DNA of 64,000 bases from Nocardia spumae (GTDB taxonomy: Bacteria > Actinomycetota > Actinomycetes > Mycobacteriales > Mycobacteriaceae), in contig NZ_JAJFZL010000001.1 of the NCBI RefSeq assembly GCF_020733635.1, positions 6,820,001 to 6,884,000 of the forward strand, written 5' to 3'. Below are positions 17,976 to 26,421 of this stretch, piece by piece. The translations under genes were made by a program, and so were the position numbers. Below the pieces are notes generated by a model, which had not been told where the DNA came from, did not search any database, and saw nothing but the letters and a program-made list of their open reading frames with translations. Positions within the stretch are counted from its first letter, which is position 1, and every line of letters starts with the position of its first letter.

Positions 17976-18008
17976 AGTCTGCCCATTTTCTGGAATAAGT
18001 CAAGAAAA
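17976..18008 (-). promoter_or_regulatory. furA promoter with AT-rich inverted repeat
   Basis: On the minus strand, -35 TTGACT (18003-17998) is followed after 16 nt by CAGACT (17981-17976). An inverted repeat, TTTTCT and AGAAAA with an 11-nt spacer (18008-17986), overlaps the -35. It is the only AT-rich patch in the area, matching the AT-rich FurA operators known upstream of mycobacterial furA. Confidence 0.6.
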
Positions 18009-18268
18009 GACCCATAGGAATGTTTTGAGGGTCATGGACCGTCCACGGCGACGCGGCACCGACTTGGTCCGTTGTCCAGATCACAGTCCGCTCGTGAAAT
18101 AGATCGGGGTACCCACAGGTTGATACCGATTGCCGACGCCGGGACAGCCCCGGGCCGCACCCCTTGTCGCTTCGAGCGACCACTCGCCGAGAGGCGCTTG
18201 TCGGGCGTCGGCACCCGAGCGGCGGAGCCGGCGTGGCATCCGTTCCACTCGACGCAGTAGTGCCGCGT

Positions 18269-18304
18269 ATCGACGCCGCCAGGCCCCCGCCCGGCGGCGT
18301 CGAT
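18269..18304. other. Orphan hairpin in the furA/serine-hydrolase gap
   Basis: ATCGACGCCGCC (18269-18280) pairs perfectly with GGCGGCGTCGAT (18293-18304) around a 12-nt loop. Both flanking genes start, rather than end, at this 431-nt gap (17970-18400), so the hairpin does not terminate either. It may sit in the 5' leader of the serine hydrolase or end an unannotated transcript. I see no convincing gene in the rest of the gap. Confidence 0.4.
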
Positions 18305-18400
18305 CACTTCCCACCCCCGCCCTCGCGCGCCGATTCCGATTTGGTTGCGGGCAGCCGAGTCTCGAGCCCGCACCCGGATGCCGGAGGTTAACCTCGGCTC

Positions 18401-19747
18401 ATGGGACGCCTACTCGGCTGGGTGATCGGGGTACTGGTAACGGTTGTGGTCGGTGGCGCCTGCGCCGCGTCGCCCCAAGCCCGCGCGGAGGGAGAACTCG
18501 ACTGCGCGGTCACCTCCGACCGCGGATTCGCCTCCGCCACACCCGAGTCGGTGGGTGTGGACTCCACCCGGCTGGCATCGGCCCTGCAATTCGCCGCCGA
18601 GCGGAATCGACTGAACGTCAAGATCTTTCGAAACAACTGCCTGATCGGATCCGGTCCGACCAACGCCGCCACCGGCACGGTGCCGTGGAACGTCTGGAGT
18701 GTCACCAAGAGCATCGTGTCGCTGGTCGCCGGAATCGCCTGGGATCGGGGTGAACTCGATCTCGACGCACCGATCGGCCGCTATCTTCCCCCCGGGGTCG
18801 GCGACGACGCCCACCGCGCGATCACCGTTCACGATCTCCTCACCGAGACCTCGGGGCTGCGGGTCGGGGTGATCAACGAAGGGGTGTCCGGTGTCATCCC
18901 GATCGATCCGAACAGCGCGGTCCAGGCCCTGGGGGTGCCGTTCGACAATCCGCCGGGCACGCGGTTCTCCTACAGCCAGCGCAATGTCGATCTGCTGTCC
19001 TACGTCGTGGAACTGGCGGTCGGCGAACCACTGCAGATCTTCGCGCAGCGAGAGTTGTTCGCTCCCTTGGGGATCGCCCGCGGCGACTACTACTGGGCCC
19101 GCGATCGCTCCGGCCACACCTACGGCTACGCCCATCTGCTGATTCCTCCGGATGACCTGGCCAAACTCGCCCTGCTGGTGGGCAACGGCGGGCAGTGGAA
19201 CGGACAGCGGGTGATCTCATCGGACTACCTGAACCAGGCCCGGCAGCCGAGCCCCACCCACACCTGTTACGGCTACCTGTTCTGGGTGCGGCCCGGCTGC
19301 ATCGAGATGCCGTCGTTCCTGCCCGCGGACGTCTTCGCGATGTCGGGAATGGGGCTGCAGAACGCCTTCTTCATTCCCAGCCTGCGACTGACCGTGGTCT
19401 GGACCGGGGTGTTCGGCAATCGCAGCGCGGGCGGGCCCACCGGCATCCTGCAGAATCCGACCGAGTTGACCTGGGAATTCTTCCGCCGGCTCTTGGCGGC
19501 CTTCGAGCAGCCGCCGATCACGGATCCCGGCCCGTACACCGAACCGCCGGTGACGCTGGACCCCCGCACCTACTTCGATCCGGATATCACGCTGGCCCTG
19601 TTCGGCATCGGCCCCGACACCTATCACGGCTGTAATGTGCTGTCCTGCTTGAATATCGCGCTGGCGCCACCGTTCTCCGACGCGCCGGCCGGCTGCCTGC
19701 TGCTGGCCTGCGTGGGTCCCGATCCCCGCACGCCGGGCATCCGCTGA
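18401..19747 (+). CDS. Exported serine hydrolase, beta-lactamase family (class C-like)
   Basis: A 448-residue protein with an N-terminal hydrophobic signal (residues 5-20). A Cys21 follows GGA, so a lipoprotein is possible though the lipobox is weak; cleavage after AQARA is the alternative. The catalytic SXXK motif is Ser100-Val-Thr-Lys103 in WSVTKS, and the second motif is Tyr191-Ser-Gln in FSYSQRN. This places it with the Beta-lactamase Pfam group of esterases, DD-peptidases and class C enzymes. It has an extra proline-rich C-terminus ending in Cys-containing segments. It probably acts outside the membrane. Substrate unknown; no sign it confers resistance. Confidence 0.85.
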   Translation: MGRLLGWVIGVLVTVVVGGACAASPQARAEGELDCAVTSDRGFASATPESVGVDSTRLASALQFAAERNRLNVKIFRNNCLIGSGPTNAATGTVPWNVWSVTKSIVSLVAGIAWDRGELDLDAPIGRYLPPGVGDDAHRAITVHDLLTETSGLRVGVINEGVSGVIPIDPNSAVQALGVPFDNPPGTRFSYSQRNVDLLSYVVELAVGEPLQIFAQRELFAPLGIARGDYYWARDRSGHTYGYAHLLIPPDDLAKLALLVGNGGQWNGQRVISSDYLNQARQPSPTHTCYGYLFWVRPGCIEMPSFLPADVFAMSGMGLQNAFFIPSLRLTVVWTGVFGNRSAGGPTGILQNPTELTWEFFRRLLAAFEQPPITDPGPYTEPPVTLDPRTYFDPDITLALFGIGPDTYHGCNVLSCLNIALAPPFSDAPAGCLLLACVGPDPRTPGIR

Positions 19748-19762
19748 ACGGCACGCCCGCGG

Positions 19763-20176
19763 TCAGTCGCGCAGGCCCGCCACCCGCGCGGTATCCATGT
19801 AGTCGCGGAAGAGAGTGACCTCACCGTCGCGCACATGCACCCTGTTGACCGAGGTATGCACTCGGGCTCGGCTGCCGGCGACGGTCATGTCCACATCGTT
19901 CTCCACGAACAACACATCGGGGTCGGCCGTTTCGTAGACCGTGGGATAGATCCCGTGGATCTCGACTCCCGACAGGCCCGACCACCGCTGCGCCAGATGC
20001 TCGCGAACCGCCTCCCGGCCCTGGATTCGTTGCGGCATACCGGGAATCGGGAACGGGATCTCGAACACCACATCCGCGGACAGGTGCGCCACGAAGGTAT
20101 CGGCATCACGGGAGGACAGGGTCGAGAACAGCTGCTCGACGATGTCGCGCGGACTGCGTACCGAAGGGGAAACCAT
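19763..20176 (-). CDS. SnoaL-like/NTF2-fold protein
   Basis: A 137-residue cone-fold protein. The opening SPRDIVEQLFSTLSSRDADTFVAHLSADVVFEIPF and the IQGREAVREHLAQRW segment are characteristic of the NTF2/SnoaL superfamily, which includes polyketide cyclases, ketosteroid-isomerase-like enzymes and many orphans. ATG 20176 follows GAGGAG; the open frame to 20248 crosses the operator and is not used. It is divergent from a TetR gene. A good minus-strand promoter (-35 TTGACA at 20248-20243, -10 GATTAT at 20224-20219) overlaps both operator repeats, so it is a likely repressor target. Reaction unknown. Confidence 0.8.
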   Translation of the reverse strand: MVSPSVRSPRDIVEQLFSTLSSRDADTFVAHLSADVVFEIPFPIPGMPQRIQGREAVREHLAQRWSGLSGVEIHGIYPTVYETADPDVLFVENDVDMTVAGSRARVHTSVNRVHVRDGEVTLFRDYMDTARVAGLRD

Positions 20177-20199
20177 GATGTACTCCTCGAAGACAGAAG

Positions 20200-20248
20200 C
20201 GGAACGTATGCCCCGTTTATAATCCGGAACGTGCGCCCCGTTTGTCAA
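20200..20248. promoter_or_regulatory. Paired operator repeats in a divergent promoter
   Basis: GGAACGTATGCCCCGTTT (20201-20218) recurs as GGAACGTGCGCCCCGTTT (20226-20243), 25 nt apart. Each contains AACG and CGTT half-sites around a 7-nt centre. The pair covers the promoter of the SnoaL-like gene and lies just upstream of the tetR start. Confidence 0.65.
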
Positions 20249-20271
20249 CGGTTACCGGGTAGAATCTCGCT

Positions 20272-20853
20272 GTGGCGGAGAATCAGACAGCCGAACCGGC
20301 GGCCGAACCGCGCCGCGCCCTGCGTGCCGACGCTCGCCGGAACCGCGAGCGGGTATTGGCGGCGGCACGCGAAGCCTTTGCCGCCGAAGGGATCTCGGTG
20401 CCGCTGGATGAGATCGCACGGCGTGCGAGGGTCGGGCCCGGCACCGTCTACCGTCACTTCCCCACCAAGGAAGCGTTGTTCCAGGCCGCCATCGTCGACA
20501 ACATCGAGCGAATGATCGAGTACGCGCGCGGACTCGAGGCCGCCGACGATCCCGGCGCGGCCTTCTTCGAACTACTCGATCACATGGTCGGCCAGGGCGC
20601 CGTCAAGCGCGATCTCGCCGATGCGCTCGGCGGTCACCAGATGGCCGAGATCACCGGGCCCACAAAGGAATTCCAGGCGGTGACGGCTCGGGTACTGGAA
20701 CGCGCCCAGGGTTCCGGGGCGGTACGCGCGGATATCGACATCGACGATCTGATGCGAATACTCAAGGGCACCTTCACCGTTACCCACACCGCGACCGAAG
20801 ATCAGCGCGCGCGAGCATTCGCCGTGGTCTTCGACGGACTGCGCGGGCGCTGA
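20272..20853 (+). CDS. TetR/AcrR family transcriptional regulator
   Basis: A 193-residue regulator with HTH blocks RERVLAAAREAFAAEGISVPLDEIARRARVGPGTVYRHFPTKEALF in short pieces, and a SACE_7040/TetR_C-like ligand domain. There is no ribosome site before GTG 20272. Instead a -10-like TAGAAT (20260-20265) ends 6 nt before it, which points to a leaderless mRNA. An alternative TATAAT at 20218-20223 would give a 40-nt leader. It is divergent from the SnoaL-like gene across two operator repeats and is presumably their ligand. Convergent with asd, from which a hairpin separates it. Confidence 0.9.
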   Translation: MAENQTAEPAAEPRRALRADARRNRERVLAAAREAFAAEGISVPLDEIARRARVGPGTVYRHFPTKEALFQAAIVDNIERMIEYARGLEAADDPGAAFFELLDHMVGQGAVKRDLADALGGHQMAEITGPTKEFQAVTARVLERAQGSGAVRADIDIDDLMRILKGTFTVTHTATEDQRARAFAVVFDGLRGR

Positions 20854-20882
20854 CCCGGCCGGGGATCACAGGCGCACGGACA

Positions 20883-20919
20883 CGGAATGGGCCGCCCGTT
20901 GTCCGGACGGCCCATTCCG
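20883..20919. terminator. Bidirectional terminator between tetR and asd
   Basis: CGGAATGGGCCG (20883-20894) pairs perfectly with CGGCCCATTCCG (20908-20919), a 12-bp stem with a 13-nt loop between converging genes. Confidence 0.8.
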
Positions 20920-20929
20920 AATCGAATAC

Positions 20930-21967
<1,038 letters not shown>

Positions 21968-22486
21968 TTACCGCCCCGTTCCGGCGTGCACGACCGCGAC
22001 CTCGTCACCGCCCAGATCGAAGGCCTTGTGCAGCACCTGCACGGCCCCGTCCAGTTCGGTGTCCTTGACCAGCACCGAGATACGGATCTCGGAGGTCGAG
22101 ATCAGGTCGATGTTGATACCCGCCTTGGCCAGCGCCTCACAGAAGGTGGCGGTGACGCCGGGGTGGCTCTTCATGCCCGCGCCGACCAGCGACACCTTGC
22201 CGATGTGGTCGTCGTAGAGCACCTGGGTGAAGCCGAGTTCGCCCTGCCGTTTGGTCAGGAACTCCACCGCGCGCGGGCCGTCGGAACGGGGCAGGGTGAA
22301 GGTGATGTCGGTCTTGCCCGTCTCGACTTTGGAGATGTTCTGCAACACCATGTCGATGTTGATCTCGGCATCGGCGATGGCGCGGAACACCTTGGCCGCG
22401 TAGCCCGGCTCGTCCGGCAGGGCCACCACGGTCACCTTGGCCTCGCTGCGATCGTGCGCGACGCCGGTGAGAATTGCGTCCTCCAA
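21968..22486 (-). CDS. ask: Probable internal start: aspartate kinase beta (ACT) subunit
   Basis: Within ask, TTG 22486 opens an in-frame 172-residue product consisting of the two ACT domains, beginning [15 protein letters not shown] stands 8 nt upstream of it. Corynebacterium aspartokinase is an alpha2-beta2 enzyme whose beta subunit starts at the matching residue (MEEAVLTG) from an in-frame internal start, with almost the same length. The internal ribosome site is seen; its use is inferred. Confidence 0.55.
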   Translation of the reverse strand: MEDAILTGVAHDRSEAKVTVVALPDEPGYAAKVFRAIADAEINIDMVLQNISKVETGKTDITFTLPRSDGPRAVEFLTKRQGELGFTQVLYDDHIGKVSLVGAGMKSHPGVTATFCEALAKAGINIDLISTSEIRISVLVKDTELDGAVQVLHKAFDLGGDEVAVVHAGTGR

Positions 22487-23233
22487 GGGGATGTCCTCCA
22501 TCGATCCGTAGATGTAGGTGCCCTTGCGGTCGGTATAGGACGACCGCACGTGCACCGGAACGTTGTAGCGGCGGGCATATTCGACGCAGCGCAGCATGAG
22601 CACCTTCGCGCCGGTCGCGGCCAGCTCGAGCATCTCCTCGAAACTCACCTGATCCAGCTTCTGCGCATCCGGCACGATGCGCGGATCGGCGGTGAACACG
22701 CCGTCGACATCGGTGTAGATCTCGCAGACGTCGGCCTCGAGCGCGGCGGCGAGCGCTACCGCGGTGGTATCGGAACCGCCGCGGCCCAGCGTGGTGATGT
22801 CGCGGCTGTCCTGCGATACGCCCTGGAAGCCCGCGACCAGCACGATCATGCCCTCATCGAGAGCCTCGCGGACCCGGGAGGGGGTGACGTCGATGATGCG
22901 GGCATTGCCGTGGGTGCCGGTGGTGATGACCCCGGCTTGGGATCCGGTGAACGAACGAGCCTCGGCGCCCAACGAATGAATTGCCATGGCCACCAACGCG
23001 TTCGACATACGCTCACCGGAGGTCAGCAACATGTCGAGCTCACGAGCCGGCGGCGAGGGCGCCACCTGCTGGGCCAGATCCAGCAATTCGTCGGTGGTGT
23101 CACCCATCGCCGAGCACACGACCACGACATCGTGGCCCTGCTTCTTCGTCTCCACGATCCGCTCAGCGACGCGCCGGATTCGCTCGGCAGACTCGAGCGA
23201 CGATCCTCCGTACTTCTGAACGACGAGAGCCAC
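21968..23233 (-). CDS. ask: Aspartate kinase
   Basis: A 421-residue aspartokinase (also called lysC). The kinase domain starts [19 protein letters not shown] and includes [18 protein letters not shown]. Two ACT domains follow, with the [10 protein letters not shown] segment typical of lysine/threonine feedback sites. It phosphorylates aspartate at the entry to the diaminopimelate, lysine, threonine and methionine pathways. GTG 23233 is chosen because GGAGG sits 8 nt upstream and the protein then begins at the conserved first strand. It precedes asd by 3 nt. An internal start for a separate regulatory subunit is described separately. Confidence 0.96.
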   Translation of the reverse strand: MALVVQKYGGSSLESAERIRRVAERIVETKKQGHDVVVVCSAMGDTTDELLDLAQQVAPSPPARELDMLLTSGERMSNALVAMAIHSLGAEARSFTGSQAGVITTGTHGNARIIDVTPSRVREALDEGMIVLVAGFQGVSQDSRDITTLGRGGSDTTAVALAAALEADVCEIYTDVDGVFTADPRIVPDAQKLDQVSFEEMLELAATGAKVLMLRCVEYARRYNVPVHVRSSYTDRKGTYIYGSMEDIPLEDAILTGVAHDRSEAKVTVVALPDEPGYAAKVFRAIADAEINIDMVLQNISKVETGKTDITFTLPRSDGPRAVEFLTKRQGELGFTQVLYDDHIGKVSLVGAGMKSHPGVTATFCEALAKAGINIDLISTSEIRISVLVKDTELDGAVQVLHKAFDLGGDEVAVVHAGTGR

Positions 23234-23627
23234 AGTGGGGTCCTCCAAGATCGACTAGCTGCTGTTACCAGGCACCAAGAGTACCGACCGGAGTCCACCG
23301 ACAGGAGGCCTACCTCCGCTCGAGCCGAATCGATCACTCCGCCGCACGGCCCGGCCACGGCGCTCGGACCAGCGACGATCGGTGTCGTCGTGGCTTTCGG
23401 GCGCGGGATCGCCGTTGTGGCGCAGCACGATCCGCCGCATATTTTCGAATAACCGTGCCGACCTCGCCGAATACCGGCGTCGACAGGCAGCGAAGCGGCG
23501 GAATACCGCGGGGATGTGAGTAATCACACGGGCGTCGCTGCGCAACCGGCACGGCAGGAGATCGGATCGGGAAACTCGACCGCCGGGTTCGCCCCTATCC
23601 ACAATCCCGAGGGAGCACGATGGGCCC
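23234..23627. other. ask upstream intergenic region
   Basis: This 394-nt gap separates divergent ask and the YjbQ-type gene. A ribosome site GGAGG belongs to ask. A small dyad, TGTGA-GTAA-TCACA, lies at 23515-23528. I see no gene, leader peptide or strong hairpin. Promoters for both genes must lie here but none stands out. Confidence 0.4.
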
Positions 23628-24047
23628 ATGAAGAGCATCGAGATCGAGCTGAGCACCGGCGACCGCGAGGTGGTGCACGATCTGACCCCGCAATGCACCA
23701 TGTTCCTGCGGGAGAACGCCGACGGCGGGGACGGGCTCCTGCACATCTTCGTCCCGCACGCCACCGCCGGCGTCGCATTGATCGAGCTGGGCGCCGGCAG
23801 TGACGACGACCTGCTGTCCGCGCTGCGCGATCTGCTTCCCGCCGACGATCGCTGGCGCCACGCCCACGGCTCCCACGGGCACGGCCGCTCCCATGTGATG
23901 CCGGCCCTGATCGCGCCCTATGCCACCGTGCCGGTGCTGAACGGCGAGCTGACCCTGGGCACCTGGCAGTCGGTGGCCTTCGTCGACCTCAACGTCGACA
24001 ACCCGATCCGCCGGGTACGCCTCTCTTTCCTCCGCGAGTCCAGTTGA
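23628..24047 (+). CDS. YjbQ/UPF0047 family protein
   Basis: A 139-residue protein of the family annotated as secondary thiamine-phosphate synthase. Hallmarks are the HIFVPHATAGVALIE strand, the SHGHGRSHVMPALIAP metal-binding histidines and the LTLGTWQSVAFVDLN C-terminus. Some members show weak thiamine-phosphate synthase activity, but the physiological role is unsettled. ATG 23628 lies after GAGGGAGC. It is probably monocistronic, divergent from ask and convergent with a reductase gene. Confidence 0.9.
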   Translation: MKSIEIELSTGDREVVHDLTPQCTMFLRENADGGDGLLHIFVPHATAGVALIELGAGSDDDLLSALRDLLPADDRWRHAHGSHGHGRSHVMPALIAPYATVPVLNGELTLGTWQSVAFVDLNVDNPIRRVRLSFLRESS

Positions 24048-24160
24048 CCTTCGTCGCCGCGTGCGGCGGACGGTTCGGGTAATGGCGCCGAACGGCCTTG
24101 TCCACAGTGCTCTTTCGCATATCTACCTCCGCGTGGTTGTCGAATGGCAACGGTTCGAGG

Positions 24161-24736
24161 TCAGGCCCGCTCGAACCAGGTGACCTGGGCGCCGTTGCTG
24201 AATTCCCGCCGCTGAACCGGCCGGAAGGCAGCCGGCGAGAAATTGCCGGACAGCGCCGAGATCCCGGCGCCGGCCAGCACCGGATAGCTCTTGATGATCA
24301 GCTCGTCGATCTCCTCGATCAGCGCGCCCGCGAGTGTGCCGCCGCCGCACAACCAGATATCCCTGCCGTCCTGCTGCTTCAACTTCCGCACCAGCGCGAC
24401 CGGATCGTCCGAGACGATCTCGACGTTCGGGTCGTCGACCGGTTCCAGGGTGCTCGACACGATGTATTGCTTCAGATGGGCATATGGACTCGGCACCCCG
24501 ATCTGCAGGGCGGGCTCGTAGGTGCCGCGCCCCATGATCACCGTGTCCCACTCCCTGTTCGGTGTATCCACAGCCATCCCGAAATGCGGACGGATGTGAG
24601 TGGGGACCACCTCCGGATACCGCGCGTTCATCGCCTCCGTCATGTCGTCGGCCAGCGGATAGAACTCGACCTCGGCGCCAGGTCCGGCGATGTAGCCGTC
24701 CAGGGACACCCCGACGTAATAGACGAGCTTTCGCAT
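24161..24736 (-). CDS. Dihydrofolate-reductase-fold protein (RibD_C/YwjB type)
   Basis: A 191-residue protein beginning MRKLVYYVGVSLDGYIAG-type with the substitution pattern of the RibD C-terminal/DHFR-like family. WLCGGGTLAGALIEE forms the dinucleotide loop and VIMGRGTYEPAL follows the first half. Such stand-alone proteins are probably NADPH reductases of unknown substrate and are not the essential folate enzyme. The start is taken at ATG 24736 near the first strand; GTG 24748 is an in-frame alternative. It is divergent from a TetR gene over 78 nt, so it is a likely target of that regulator. Confidence 0.82.
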   Translation of the reverse strand: MRKLVYYVGVSLDGYIAGPGAEVEFYPLADDMTEAMNARYPEVVPTHIRPHFGMAVDTPNREWDTVIMGRGTYEPALQIGVPSPYAHLKQYIVSSTLEPVDDPNVEIVSDDPVALVRKLKQQDGRDIWLCGGGTLAGALIEEIDELIIKSYPVLAGAGISALSGNFSPAAFRPVQRREFSNGAQVTWFERA

Positions 24737-24767
24737 CTTCAGAACCACCCAACCTGTTGTACTCTGC

Positions 24768-24793
24768 TTGAAGTGGTTTCAACGTAGTACTAC
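24768..24793. promoter_or_regulatory. Dyads between the reductase and tetR genes
   Basis: TTGAA-GTGGT-TTCAA (24768-24782) is followed by the perfect palindrome GTAGTACTAC (24784-24793). Both lie in a relatively AT-rich divergent promoter of 78 nt and are candidate TetR operator elements. Confidence 0.45.
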
Positions 24794-24814
24794 AAACGGA
24801 GTGGTGTCAAGACA

Positions 24815-25396
24815 ATGCGGACAAATCCAGAGCGACGGCAGGTCATGCTCGACGCGGCGATCGAAGTACTGGCACGTGAGGGCGCCCGGGGGCTGACCTT
24901 CCGCGCGGTCGACAAGCAGGCCGAAGTGCCGGCGGGGACGGCATCGAACTACTTCGCCAACCGAGACGACCTGCTGACCCAGGTCGGCAGCCGGTTCTAC
25001 GAGCGGCTCACCCCCGACGCCCCCACCCTCGCCGAACTCATGGACGGCCCGCGCACTCGCGCGGGGGTGACCGAACTGCTCTCCGGAACGGTCGACCGCA
25101 TCACGGCCTTCCGCACCGGCTATCTGGCGCAGCTGGAATTGCGCCTGGAGGCGACCCGCAGGCCGGAGTTGCAGCGCATGCTCACCGAACGCGTCCGCGC
25201 CGATATCGACTTCAACATCCGCAACCATCTCGAATCCGGCCAGCCCGGCGACGCGGATTCGGTGCTACTGCTCTATCTGGCACTGAATTGGCTCATCGTC
25301 GAGCGGCTCACACTGCCGGACGTCTTCACCGAGGATCAGGCCCGCGAACTGATTCGGCTGGCCGTCGAACGAGCGATTCCGGCCGACGGACAGTGA
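24815..25396 (+). CDS. TetR/AcrR family transcriptional regulator
   Basis: A 193-residue regulator with HTH blocks RQVMLDAAIEVLAREGARGLTFRAVDKQAEVPAGTASNYFANRDDLL in short conserved pieces. The TASNYF recognition helix is a variant seen in a TetR subgroup with C-terminal TetR_C_6-like domains. ATG 24815 is preceded by AACGGAGTGG. It is divergent from the DHFR-fold reductase, and the shared promoter carries two dyads, so repression of that reductase is predicted. Ligand unknown. Confidence 0.9.
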   Translation: MRTNPERRQVMLDAAIEVLAREGARGLTFRAVDKQAEVPAGTASNYFANRDDLLTQVGSRFYERLTPDAPTLAELMDGPRTRAGVTELLSGTVDRITAFRTGYLAQLELRLEATRRPELQRMLTERVRADIDFNIRNHLESGQPGDADSVLLLYLALNWLIVERLTLPDVFTEDQARELIRLAVERAIPADGQ

Positions 25397-25443
25397 ATGC
25401 CACCGCCTTGTGATGAGCATCACATCGGTCGATAATGGCGGAC

Positions 25444-25629
25444 ATGCAGGCTCAGGTCGGCGATCACATCCGCGTGCACAGCAATGCCGTGGGGATGCCC
25501 GAGCGCACCGGCGAGATACTCGAGGCGCGCGGCACTGATGGCACCCCGCCCTACATGGTCCGGTTCGAGGACGGACACGAGAGTCTGGTGTTCCCCGGAC
25601 CCGACTGCGAGGTCCTCCACCACCGGTAA
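25444..25629 (+). CDS. DUF1918 domain protein
   Basis: A 61-residue protein that is essentially one DUF1918 domain: QAQVGDHIRVHS, then RTGEILEARGTDGTPPYMVRFEDGHESLVFPGPD. These small SH3-like beta barrels are common in actinobacteria and have no assigned function. ATG 25444 has GGCGG close upstream; ATG 25435 in frame would add MAD. It is monocistronic and followed by a small hairpin. Confidence 0.88.
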   Translation: MQAQVGDHIRVHSNAVGMPERTGEILEARGTDGTPPYMVRFEDGHESLVFPGPDCEVLHHR

Positions 25630-25661
25630 CCGTGACGGCGCGCAACGTCAAGCCCCCTTTC

Positions 25662-25683
25662 CCAGCCGGGGGCAGACTGGCCG
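25662..25683 (+). terminator. Small GC hairpin after the DUF1918 gene
   Basis: GCCCCC (25662-25667) pairs with GGGGGC (25678-25683) around a 10-nt loop. It is modest in length, but it is the only structured element in the 280-nt gap to the next gene. Confidence 0.4.
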
Positions 25684-25909
25684 CGCGCCGATCGCGGGCC
25701 CCCCGCGAACGCCGGGCGAATCCCGGCCGCACCCCCGGGCGGCCGCCCGCGCGATACCGCCCCCGTCCGCGACTGCAAACATCGGGCCCGCTCCCGAGTG
25801 GAATCAAACTGGTCGGTCTCCGTTACCGCGGAACAGACCATACGGTTGACGACCGGCTGTGACGCTGTAGACAATCTTCCGAAGAAGTACGGGGGGTGGA
25901 GGGCCAAAC

Positions 25910-26368
25910 ATGCGCACGAAGACCGACCACCGATTCATCATCGACGTCGAACCCGACCAGGTTCTGGAAGCCTTGCTAGCCGTCGACCGGATCCCGGAAT
26001 GGTCCCCTGCGCATCGTGATGTGCGCGTGGCCACCCGCGACGAATTCGATCGCCCCCGGCGTGTGTACGCCACGGTGACGACATTGAACAATTCCGATCG
26101 CCAAGTCCTCGAATACACCTGTACGCCCGCGCGCATCGCGTGGGAGGTGGTGGAGAGCGCCGCCGGCGGCGGCGGCAAGGGCTGGTTCGATATCGAGGAG
26201 ACCGAAGACGGCACCGAGGTCTGGTACCACTCCGAGGTGTACCTGCCCATCCCGGTACCGGGCGTGCTGCTGAAGCGCACCCTTTCCCGGGCCAATGACG
26301 AGGCCGTACACAACCTCATCGAATACATCGAGAAGTTCCCCTTCGCCGAGAACTACGAGGTGGGCTGA
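25910..26368 (+). CDS. SRPBCC (START-like) family protein
   Basis: A 152-residue helix-grip protein. The opening TKTDHRFIIDVEPDQVLEALLAVDRIPEWSP is the hallmark of polyketide-cyclase/dehydrase-type SRPBCC proteins, with VTTLNNSDRQVLEYTC strands and a C-terminal amphipathic helix. Such proteins bind hydrophobic ligands in a central cavity. The actinobacterial members near lipid genes are mostly uncharacterised. ATG 25910 has a G-rich site (GGGTGGAGGG) about 9 nt upstream. Function unknown. Confidence 0.82.
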   Translation: MRTKTDHRFIIDVEPDQVLEALLAVDRIPEWSPAHRDVRVATRDEFDRPRRVYATVTTLNNSDRQVLEYTCTPARIAWEVVESAAGGGGKGWFDIEETEDGTEVWYHSEVYLPIPVPGVLLKRTLSRANDEAVHNLIEYIEKFPFAENYEVG

Positions 26369-26421
26369 GCGCCGGACCGCCGAATCCGGCGAACCGCCCG
26401 CTGACCTGTCACGATGTGCGG

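Noticed and set aside
18032..18373. Small frames on both strands in the furA/serine-hydrolase gap
   Set aside because: Arg-rich, no ribosome site, and they cross the hairpin at 18269-18304.
23515..23528. TGTGA-GTAA-TCACA as a Crp site upstream of ask
   Set aside because: Spacing between half-sites is 4 rather than 6 bp, so it does not fit the Crp consensus. Kept only as a minor dyad.
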